A DNA stretch of 12,599 nucleotides. Origin: CALAZP01 sp041164265. Its GTDB lineage: Bacteria > Bacteroidota > Bacteroidia > Chitinophagales > Saprospiraceae. The notes under the pieces were generated by a model, which had not been told where the DNA came from, made no database searches, and saw only the letters and a program-made list of their open reading frames with translations. The DNA is taken from the NCBI GenBank assembly GCA_041164265.1, contig JBEAPR010000036.1:1-12599 (forward strand), read 5' to 3'. Numbering within the stretch: position 1 is the first letter of the stretch; the number at the start of each line of letters is the position of its first letter. This document shows, one piece after another, positions 7,406 through 12,599 of this stretch. The position numbers were made by a program, and so were the translations under genes.

Positions 7406-8655
7406 CAAACAATCATTCTGATTGGTTCTTCAAGCATACCTTTAATGGTATTCAAGAATTGAGCTCCAGTTGCTCCATCGACTACTCTATGGTCACATGA
7501 CAGTGTTAATTTCATTTCATTACCTGGAACGATGGTTCCATTTTTGACCACTGGAACTGCCCTTATTCCACCTACCGCCAGAATACAAGCATCTGGGGGG
7601 TTGATAATGGCAGTAAATTCGTCTATTCCAAACATTCCTAAATTGGATATTGTAAAGGTGTTGCCACTCATTTCATCAGGCTGGAGTTTTTTATCCTTAG
7701 CTTTACCCGCAAAGTATTTGACCTCGGCATTAATTTGAGTTAGCGTCTTGGTATCTGTATTTCGAATGACGGGAACAAGCAATCCATCTTCTACAGCAAC
7801 GGCAACTCCAATATTCACCTCTCCGTTATATCTGATTTTATCTCCCAACCAAGACGAATTAATAGCTGGATGTAATTTGAGCGCTGCAGCAACTGCTTTG
7901 ATTACCATATCATTGAATGATACCTTAACATCGGTCATTTCATTGATACTCTTTCTGGTGCTTATAGCTTTATCCATATTTATAGTGATGGATAAGTAAA
8001 AATGAGGTGCTGAAAATTTACTTTCGCTTAATCTTCTGGCAATGGTTTTTCTCATTTGAGAAACTGGCTTATCCTCTGGAGTAGCAGTGAAGCTTTGATT
8101 GAGTGAAGCAGGTGGAGCCGTTGGACCCTCAGATATAGCCGGAGGAGTTCCCTGTTGCAATGCTGCCTCTACATCTTTTCTTATTATTCTTCCAGCATCA
8201 CCACTTCCTTTTAACGAAGTTAAATCAATACCCACTTCTTTAGCTATTGATTTGGCTAGGGGAGAAGCTTTTACCCTATGTTCAGTTGTTGCAGGAGCAG
8301 GTGCATGGCCTTTGTCTTCTTGAACTGCTGCGATAGGTTCTTCAGGTGTTGAAGTTTCAGTTTTATTAGTTGTAGAAGCTGGGGAACCTGCCTGTTCGAT
8401 AGCGGCTTGCCAATCTTCACCTTCTTCACCAATAACCGCGATGACACCATCGATGGGAACTGGGCCTTCTTTCACAGCAATATGAAGCAGAACTCCATCT
8501 GTGAAACTATCTAATTCCATGGTAGCTTTATCTGTTTCTACCTCGGCTAAGGTCTCACCAGATTCAACCTGATCTCCTTCTTTTTTTAGCCAACCAACTA
8601 TGTTACCCTCCTCCATGGTGTCACTCATGCGGGGCATTCGAATGACTTCTGCCAT
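7405..8655 (-). CDS. pdhC: Pyruvate dehydrogenase complex E2, dihydrolipoamide acetyltransferase
   Basis: Core of the pyruvate dehydrogenase complex; transfers acetyl from lipoamide to CoA. 416 residues, start ATG at 8655 (MAEVIRMPRMSDTMEEG). Domains in order: one lipoyl domain at 1-80 with lipoyl-lysine Lys43 in ETDKATMELDS; a Thr/Pro/Ala/Glu-rich flexible linker at about 85-127; the peripheral subunit-binding domain at 129-165 (ASPLAKSIAKEVGIDLTSLKG to GRIIRKDVEAAL); a second Pro/Ala linker at about 168-195; and the catalytic acyltransferase domain from about 197 to the end, with active-site His389 and Asp393 in CDHRVVDG. The single lipoyl domain and MSDTMEEG start are the alpha-proteobacterial/mitochondrial-like PDH E2 type, not the branched-chain or 2-oxoglutarate type. 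It is cotranscribed with the CoA-binding gene. A near-consensus -7 motif (TAAGCTTG, minus strand, 8678-8685) lies about 25 nt upstream. Confidence 0.93.
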   Translation of the reverse strand: MAEVIRMPRMSDTMEEGNIVGWLKKEGDQVESGETLAEVETDKATMELDSFTDGVLLHIAVKEGPVPIDGVIAVIGEEGEDWQAAIEQAGSPASTTNKTETSTPEEPIAAVQEDKGHAPAPATTEHRVKASPLAKSIAKEVGIDLTSLKGSGDAGRIIRKDVEAALQQGTPPAISEGPTAPPASLNQSFTATPEDKPVSQMRKTIARRLSESKFSAPHFYLSITINMDKAISTRKSINEMTDVKVSFNDMVIKAVAAALKLHPAINSSWLGDKIRYNGEVNIGVAVAVEDGLLVPVIRNTDTKTLTQINAEVKYFAGKAKDKKLQPDEMSGNTFTISNLGMFGIDEFTAIINPPDACILAVGGIRAVPVVKNGTIVPGNEMKLTLSCDHRVVDGATGAQFLNTIKGMLEEPIRMIV

Positions 8656-8666
8656 AATTATTTATT

Positions 8667-8680
8667 TTGTTTGTAAACAA
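8667..8680. promoter_or_regulatory. Perfect-arm palindrome in the pdhC leader, possible operator
   Basis: The bases TTGTTTGTAAACAA form 6-base perfect inverted arms around a GT centre, 12 nt upstream of the pdhC ATG. They overlap the candidate -7 element at 8678-8685, where a bound protein would block initiation. A regulator is not identified, and such AT-rich palindromes also arise by chance. Confidence 0.35.
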
Positions 8681-8749
8681 GCTTAAATGAAATGAGTTTT
8701 TATTCCTCTAACTTTCGTTGGCAAAAATGAAAAAAAAAGGTGTTATTAC

Positions 8750-8757
8750 TAAATTTG
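8750..8757 (+). promoter_or_regulatory. Candidate -7 promoter element immediately before recR
   Basis: TAAATTTG matches TAnnTTTG exactly, but its end lies only 4 nt before the recR ATG at 8762. Initiation at the usual distance would give a leaderless or nearly leaderless mRNA. No -33 TTTG is seen at the proper spacing, so it could be coincidental in this AT-rich gap. Confidence 0.3.
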
Positions 8758-8761
8758 ATTT

Positions 8762-9373
8762 ATGAAATTTTCTTCTAGGTTATTGGAACAGGCAGTAGAT
8801 GCATTAAGCGGGCTACCTACTATTGGAAAAAAGACTGCATTGAGGTTGGCTTTATATCTACTCAAACAAGATAAGGAAAAGGTGAAAAATTTGGCCAATG
8901 CACTTATTGCCATGGCTGAGAATGTAAAAAAATGTGATTATTGTTTCAACCTTTCAGATGAGCATATATGTCAAATTTGTTCAGATAATTCTAGAAATAA
9001 GGAGATTTTATGCGTAGTTGAAACCATAAGGGATGTAATGGCTATAGAGGAGACCGGCCAATTCAATGGAAGGTATCATGTTTTGGGGGGGATTATTTCT
9101 CCTATTGATTGAATAGGTCCTGAACAATTGACGATTGACGCCTTACAAGAAAGGGTTCAGAAAGAGTCTATAAAAGAGTTGATTATGGCTGTTAGCCCAA
9201 CCATTGAGGGTGAAACAACCATTTTTTATATTTCAAGGCAATTGGCACCTTTTGGAGTTTCCATTTCTACCATCGCAAGAGGTGTCTCTTTTGGTGGAGA
9301 ATTGGAGTATGCAGATGAATTGACCTTAGGGCGTTCCATAGTTGCCAGATTGCCATATAAATCTAACCTGTGA
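8762..9373 (+). pseudogene. recR: Recombination protein RecR, interrupted by an in-frame TGA
   Basis: RecR acts with RecF and RecO to load RecA at gaps and stalled forks. The full frame spans 204 codons, normal for RecR. Seen in order: helix-hairpin-helix LPTIGKKTALRLALYLL (18-34), a four-cysteine zinc finger with Cys58, Cys61, Cys70 and Cys73, and the Toprim domain starting at VVET (Glu87) with YHVLGGIISPID (105-116). Codon 117 is TGA (9110-9112), where the family has Gly (ISPIDGIGPE), so GGA to TGA explains it. The same frame then continues with IGPEQLTIDALQERV, SPTIEGETTIFYISRQL and TIARGVSFGGELEYADELTLGRS to a normal TGA at 9371-9373. Both halves look under selection, so the lesion is recent or a sequencing error. 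The truncated 116-residue product lacks most of the Toprim domain. The only restart nearby is a TTG at 9128. The 3' end overlaps the next gene by 4 nt (GTGA). Confidence 0.88.
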
Positions 9374-11328
9374 GGGAAGTTGATATCAGCGTTATTATTG
9401 TAAACTATAACGTTAGACATTTTTTAGAACCTTGTTTGAATTCCATATTAAAAGCCTCGGTTCCACTTAATTGTGAAATTTGGGTAGTGGACAATTCTTC
9501 AGTTGATGGGTCGGTTGAAATGGTACAAAATTGTTTTCCCGAAGTAAATCTCTTGGTAAATAATAAGAATTTAGGTTTCTCCAAAGCTAACAACCAAGCT
9601 ATTAAAAAGGCGAAGGGTAAATACGTTCTTTTGCTCAATCCCGATACCTTACTCCAAGAGCAAACGCTCAAAACTTGTTTTGATTATATGGAATCTCATC
9701 CCTCTACTGGAGTTACTGGGGTCAAGATGATTGATGGAACGGGGAAATATTTACCAGAATCTAAAAGAGGTTTTCCTTCTCCCAGGACTGCTTTTTTTAA
9801 AATGATCGGTTTAAATACAATTTTTCCCAAAAGTGGGTTTTTTAATGCCTACTATCTCGGGAATCAATCTAAGGACCAAATGGGACCTGTCGATGTTTTG
9901 CCTGGTGCTTTTATGTTTCTTTCCAAAAGAGTTTTAGATCAGGTGGGTTATTTAGATGAAGCATTTTTTATGTATGGAGAGGATATTGATCTTTCTTTCA
10001 GAGTTAAAAAGGCAGGTTATTCAGTTGATTATCTGCCTACTACCACTATTGTTCATTACAAAGGGGAGAGTACTAAAAAAGGCACGCTTAATTATGTTCG
10101 AATTTTTTATCAGGCCATGATAATTTTTTTGGAAAAACACTATACTGGAAGAGGAAAAAAAGGACTAGTCTTCATGCTTAAGATAGCTATTTATGCCAAG
10201 GCTATTTCTTCTGCTATAGCTGTTTTTGGGGAGAAATTTTTTTTCCCTTCCACACATTTTTTGGGAACGATTTGGGGATTAATTATCCTTAAAAATTGGT
10301 GGTCATTGTTTTATTTTAAAGATCTTAATTATTACAATAATTCTTTTGATACTTTGAATGCACCCCTGTACGCAGGACTATGGAGCCTTTCCTATTATTT
10401 GTGTGGGTTGTACGATTCAAAGGTCCATTCAAATGCTTTATTAAAAGGTTGGTTTTTGGGGAGTTTATCCATCGGATTTATATATGGTTTTTTGCCTTTA
10501 GAGTGGAGAAATAGCAGAATGCTGGTAGTTTTTGGAGTTGGATGGTCTCTTTTCTTAGGCTGGTTTTTACCGAAAGTAAAGGGATTCCTATTTAATTATC
10601 GAAAGGCAGGAAAAAGTAGCAGGAAACCTAGGGTGCTTTTTGCTGGTGGTAAAGCAAATGAGGAAAAGGCAATCCATATTTTAGATACTGTGGGATGGCA
10701 ATATGAGTATTTTGGTAGGTGGGGGTCAATGGATACTCTTCCAGATAAAATTAAATCAGAACAAATTACTGATGTCATTTTTTCTGCTGATGATTGGAAC
10801 GCTTCGGAAATTATTCGGGCGATGACCATTTTGGGTAAAGAGGATATAAGGTTCAGACTTTTTCCCAAAGATGGAAGTGAAATAATAGGAAGCCATTCAA
10901 AAAATACCCTCGCGGATTTATTTACCTTGCATTTGAATTTTTCTATTCAGCAACCTGTTTATAGGCGAATCAAAAGAATATTTGATTTCAGCAGTGCTTT
11001 ATTGTTGATTTTACTATTTCCCATTTTGGTTTTTAAAATGAGGCGTCCCCTGCAGTTGGCCATTAATATTTTTAAAGTTTTTATTGGTAAGAAGTCTTGG
11101 GTAGGTTATAAAAAGACTGAAAAAATGGAGGTTGGTTCATTGCCAATTATCAAAGAAGGCATCTTTGATCCATCTTTTCTTTTAGATTTAGATGAGGAGT
11201 TGAGTGCATCAATTGTGGATAAAATAAATTTAAACTATGCTAAAGATTATAGCGTGCATCAAGATTTTTTGATTTTGATAAAAAATTGGAAAGAATGGGA
11301 TAGGAATTCATTCCATGACAATAGCTAA
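9370..11328 (+). CDS. Family 2 glycosyltransferase with a C-terminal region resembling a degenerate polyprenyl sugar-phosphate transferase
   Basis: 652 residues, probably inner-membrane, building surface or extracellular polysaccharide. It starts with GTG at 9370, overlapping the recR stop; no ATG occurs before residue 51, and the GT2 fold needs the early SVIIVNYNVRHFLE. The GT-A domain (about 5-250) shows VVDNSSVDGS at 39-48, NNKNLGFSKANNQAI at 64-78, the metal-binding NPDT at 90-93 (Asp92), PGAFMFLSKR at 178-187 and the acceptor-side GEDIDLSFR at 203-211, as in rhamnosyltransferase-like GT2 enzymes. Hydrophobic segments at about 265-310 and 335-400 follow. After that comes a Rossmann-like stretch (RVLFAGGKANEEKAI, 421-435), then RRIKRIFDFSSALLLILLF at 532-550 and VFIGKKSWVGY at 570-580. 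These recall the CoA-binding-like and membrane parts of WbaP/EpsE-type transferases, without their catalytic core. The acceptor sugar is unknown. Confidence 0.85.
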   Translation: MREVDISVIIVNYNVRHFLEPCLNSILKASVPLNCEIWVVDNSSVDGSVEMVQNCFPEVNLLVNNKNLGFSKANNQAIKKAKGKYVLLLNPDTLLQEQTLKTCFDYMESHPSTGVTGVKMIDGTGKYLPESKRGFPSPRTAFFKMIGLNTIFPKSGFFNAYYLGNQSKDQMGPVDVLPGAFMFLSKRVLDQVGYLDEAFFMYGEDIDLSFRVKKAGYSVDYLPTTTIVHYKGESTKKGTLNYVRIFYQAMIIFLEKHYTGRGKKGLVFMLKIAIYAKAISSAIAVFGEKFFFPSTHFLGTIWGLIILKNWWSLFYFKDLNYYNNSFDTLNAPLYAGLWSLSYYLCGLYDSKVHSNALLKGWFLGSLSIGFIYGFLPLEWRNSRMLVVFGVGWSLFLGWFLPKVKGFLFNYRKAGKSSRKPRVLFAGGKANEEKAIHILDTVGWQYEYFGRWGSMDTLPDKIKSEQITDVIFSADDWNASEIIRAMTILGKEDIRFRLFPKDGSEIIGSHSKNTLADLFTLHLNFSIQQPVYRRIKRIFDFSSALLLILLFPILVFKMRRPLQLAINIFKVFIGKKSWVGYKKTEKMEVGSLPIIKEGIFDPSFLLDLDEELSASIVDKINLNYAKDYSVHQDFLILIKNWKEWDRNSFHDNS

Positions 11329-12195
11329 TTGTCCATTATTAGAAATCGCCATTCGGGTAATTTGGTTACCTGGTATCCATTCTAAATTACTGAATTCTTT
11401 CCATTCGGGTGCTTCAAGATTCCAATTAGAGATAAATATTTTTTTGCCTTTGGCCATGATTATGGCTTCATCTACCACTTCGAAATCTTGAACCTCGCCA
11501 ATAGGTTTTATTAATGGCAAACGAGAGTTGGTATTGGGATTAAATATTTTGAGCATAGGTCCTTCTCCTGGAATGTCAGAAAAATAAATTAGCCTACCAT
11601 TCGGTAAAATTTTAAAACATCTTCCAGGATATTCAGTGATGGTTGTAAAATTTAAACCTTCTCGATCTGTGAGAACCAATCGATTTTGGTCTTCCACTAT
11701 GAATAGGACAACTTGATCCGAATTTAACCAGCAATGGTAACCGGTATTGGTTAGATGCGGAAATAGAGGTTTTCCAGGACCAAAATTATCATTTGGAAAT
11801 TCCCAAACCCTAATTAAAGTTTCATCCTCAAAATTCTCTTGTCTAATAAAAGTCAACTTATTAGCAGGTGGAAGCAAAGCTACTGAGTATTCTCCGGAAA
11901 CAGTTTGAGTGAGTTTTTTTAATGTTTCAGCAGCGGTATTAAGTTCGTAAAGATCGGGTTCAGCCTGATCAGGTAGTTTGGATGAAATGATTAAACGGTC
12001 ATCATCAATGAAAAATGGGTGGTTATTATATCCTTTTGGATTGTAATTAGTGAGATATTTTGGCTGTTCGTATTCAATGGAAGTAGAACTCACTCCTGAG
12101 GGTTGTAAGAGATAAACAGATGAACTGGGTATTTGTCCAATAAGGTTGAAGTTCATGAAAAATGAAGACAAAATAAATAGGGCTAGTAGTCGCAT
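11308..12195 (-). CDS. Secreted TolB/WD40-like beta-propeller protein, function unknown
   Basis: 295 residues. Residues 1-20 are a hydrophobic signal peptide (MRLLALFILSSFFMNFNLIG), followed by a probable cleavage site before QIPSSS; no lipobox cysteine is present, so it should be soluble in the periplasm or exported. The rest shows repeated short beta-strand units with DDDRLIISSKLPDQAEPDLYELN, LNSDQVVLFIVEDQNRLVLTDREG and LPNGRLIYFSDIPGEGPMLKIFN, the pattern of PD40/TolB-like propeller blades. About five or six such units can be seen. No catalytic motif or C-terminal sorting tag (T9SS type) is evident. It converges on the glycosyltransferase gene with a 21-nt overlap and is divergent from the pheA leader. 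A weak minus-strand -7-like motif (TAATTTTA, 12213-12220) could be its promoter. Confidence 0.75.
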   Translation of the reverse strand: MRLLALFILSSFFMNFNLIGQIPSSSVYLLQPSGVSSTSIEYEQPKYLTNYNPKGYNNHPFFIDDDRLIISSKLPDQAEPDLYELNTAAETLKKLTQTVSGEYSVALLPPANKLTFIRQENFEDETLIRVWEFPNDNFGPGKPLFPHLTNTGYHCWLNSDQVVLFIVEDQNRLVLTDREGLNFTTITEYPGRCFKILPNGRLIYFSDIPGEGPMLKIFNPNTNSRLPLIKPIGEVQDFEVVDEAIIMAKGKKIFISNWNLEAPEWKEFSNLEWIPGNQITRMAISNNGQLAIVME

Positions 12196-12256
12196 ATATA
12201 GGCTTTGTTGGTTAAAATTAGTTGAAATTTATTTATGATACTAATGAAATAATTAT

Positions 12257-12264
12257 TAGGTTTG
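12257..12264 (+). promoter_or_regulatory. -7 promoter element of the pheA leader transcript
   Basis: TAGGTTTG matches the Bacteroidota TAnnTTTG consensus exactly and lies 17 nt before the leader-peptide ATG at 12282, placing transcription start near 12270. The -33 position carries only a weak TTTATG (12232-12237) at the expected spacing of about 20 nt. Confidence 0.55.
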
Positions 12265-12281
12265 TGTCGAACAAAGAGAGT

Positions 12282-12347
12282 ATGAAATATTCAAACAGCT
12301 ATTTTTTTTACTTTTATTTCTGCAGTTTATCCCACAAGGATTGCTGA
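12282..12347 (+). CDS. Phe/Tyr-rich leader peptide of the pheA attenuator
   Basis: A 21-codon ORF, ATG at 12282 and TGA at 12345-12347, whose first part reads MKYSNSYFFYFYFC. Codons 7-13 (12300-12320) are seven aromatic codons in a row, Tyr-Phe-Phe-Tyr-Phe-Tyr-Phe, and codon 3 is also Tyr: four Phe and four Tyr in the first 13 residues. A purine-rich AAAGAGAG lies just before the ATG. As in enterobacterial pheL, translation would act as the sensor: low charged tRNA-Phe or tRNA-Tyr stalls the ribosome on this run. Its stop codon lies at the end of the 5' arm of the antiterminator, the position needed for control. The peptide itself probably has no function. Mixed Phe and Tyr codons suggest the operon serves both amino acids. 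Confidence 0.88.
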   Translation: MKYSNSYFFYFYFCSLSHKDC

Positions 12348-12386
12348 TTTTGTCTGTTTGAATTCGATAAAATAAAGTGGTCCTTG
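12335..12386 (+). promoter_or_regulatory. Antiterminator hairpin of the pheA attenuator
   Basis: CAAGGATTGCT (12335-12345) can pair with AGTGGTCCTTG (12376-12386) over 11 continuous base pairs, three of them G-U. The 3' arm contains the whole 5' arm of the terminator, so the two structures exclude each other. The 5' arm begins about 15 nt after the last Phe codon and runs to the first base of the leader stop codon. A ribosome stalled in the aromatic run leaves it free to form, while one that reaches the stop codon covers it. Pairing was worked out by eye; energies were not computed. Confidence 0.75.
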
Positions 12387-12405
12387 AAAAAGGGCCTTTT
12401 TTTTT
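12379..12405 (+). terminator. Intrinsic terminator of the pheA attenuator
   Basis: GGTCCTT (12379-12385) pairs with AAGGGCC (12390-12396) as a 7-bp stem with one G-U pair around a GAAA tetraloop, and is followed directly by nine Ts (12397-12405). It lies between the leader peptide and pheA, so it must be conditional for pheA to be expressed. Confidence 0.88.
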
Positions 12406-12406
12406 A

Positions 12407-12421
12407 CCCCTATGTTAGGGG
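12407..12421 (+). promoter_or_regulatory. Short hairpin just upstream of the pheA start
   Basis: CCCCTA (12407-12412) and TAGGGG (12416-12421) form a perfect 6-bp stem with a TGT loop, 8 nt before the pheA ATG. It could stabilise the mRNA 5' end after readthrough or modulate ribosome access. Alternatively its CCCC could pair with the GGG of the terminator arm. No T-run follows, so it is not itself a terminator. Confidence 0.45.
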
Positions 12422-12429
12422 AGAAAATA

Positions 12430-12599
12430 ATGAAAATGGTAAAAACTGGTGCAAAAAATGATTCCGATTTAACGGATAAAAATCAATCCTTAAAGGTGGC
12501 TATACAAGGGTACTATGGGGCTTTTCATGAGATTGCAGCCCGAAAGTATTTTCAAGAAAAAGATCTTGAAATTATTCAGGCTTTGACTTTCGAGGAGGT
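12430..12599 (+). CDS. pheA: Prephenate dehydratase, 5' part (continues beyond window)
   Basis: Converts prephenate to phenylpyruvate, the committed step to phenylalanine. The ATG at 12430 opens a frame that remains open to the window end, 56 full codons. After a polar lead of about 19 residues comes KVAIQGYYGAFHEIAARKYF and then IIQALTFEEV, matching the start of the periplasmic-binding-fold prephenate dehydratase domain (family pattern: I-Q-G-x-x-G-S/A-x-H x-x-A). A second ATG two codons downstream (12436) is an alternative start. There is no N-terminal chorismate mutase domain, so it is the monofunctional form usual in Bacteroidota, where the gene typically heads an operon with an aminotransferase, DAHP synthase-chorismate mutase and tyrA. 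Those genes are outside the window. Expression is predicted to be set by the attenuator immediately upstream. Confidence 0.88.
   Translation, partial: MKMVKTGAKNDSDLTDKNQSLKVAIQGYYGAFHEIAARKYFQEKDLEIIQALTFEE

Noticed and set aside
7406..7408. TTG start for the CoA-binding protein one codon before the ATG.
   Set aside because: The ATG at 7405 follows directly and forms a normal TGATG junction with pdhC.
9110..9112. TGA in recR read as recoded Gly, as in SR1/Gracilibacteria (code 25).
   Set aside because: The threonine aldolase, pdhC and recR itself end at TGA where the family ends, and no other gene here carries an internal TGA, so the standard code applies. Gene content is Bacteroidota.
9226..9420. 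Minus-strand ORF of 64 residues over the recR/GT2 junction.
   Set aside because: It is antisense to the conserved RecR C-terminus and has no recognisable features.
1..12599. CRISPR arrays, insertion sequences, tRNA or rRNA genes, integrative elements.
   Set aside because: No direct-repeat arrays, transposase motifs, terminal inverted repeats or RNA gene signatures were found; base composition and gene content look uniform.

Overview
The window looks like a piece of chromosome from an AT-rich member of the Bacteroidota, most likely Cytophagales (Cyclobacteriaceae/Algoriphagus-like). This is inferred from gene content and signals: a BshB1-type bacillithiol deacetylase, a DUF151 bifunctional nuclease with a UVR tail, a small NqrM-like Cys protein, a single-lipoyl pyruvate dehydrogenase E2, few recognisable Shine-Dalgarno sites, and several TAnnTTTG (-7) promoter motifs. 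No mobile element, CRISPR array, tRNA or rRNA was seen. The genes are closely packed housekeeping genes.

Layout. 1-713: 3' part of bshB1 (+). 688-3296: a minus-strand pair, a HtrA/DegP-like periplasmic protease followed by a THUMP-domain RNA methyltransferase. 3354-5378: a plus-strand operon of a 59-residue membrane peptide, dapF and a threonine aldolase, with spacing of 2 nt and then an 8-nt overlap. 5372-6787: minus-strand mazG and a bifunctional-nuclease gene. 6834-7043: a small plus-strand NqrM-like protein. 7037-8655: minus-strand pdhC (E2) and a CoA-binding protein joined by a 1-nt TGATG overlap. 8762-11328: plus-strand recR, broken by one in-frame TGA, overlapping by 4 nt a GTG-started GT2 glycosyltransferase with an unusual C-terminal half. 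11308-12195: minus-strand secreted TolB/WD40-like protein. 12257-12599: a promoter, an aromatic-rich leader peptide, mutually exclusive antiterminator/terminator hairpins, and the 5' end of pheA (prephenate dehydratase).

The two most notable items are at the right end. First, upstream of pheA lies a complete ribosome-mediated transcription attenuator: a 21-codon leader ORF with seven consecutive Tyr/Phe codons, an 11-bp antiterminator, and an overlapping 7-bp terminator with nine Ts. It would sense charged tRNA-Phe and tRNA-Tyr and control aromatic amino acid synthesis. Second, recR carries a TGA in place of a conserved Gly codon while both flanks remain intact RecR sequence. TGA is used as a normal stop elsewhere in the window, so this is a recent nonsense mutation, a sequencing error or, less likely, readthrough. 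In addition, all four convergent gene pairs overlap at their 3' ends, leaving no room for ordinary intergenic terminators.
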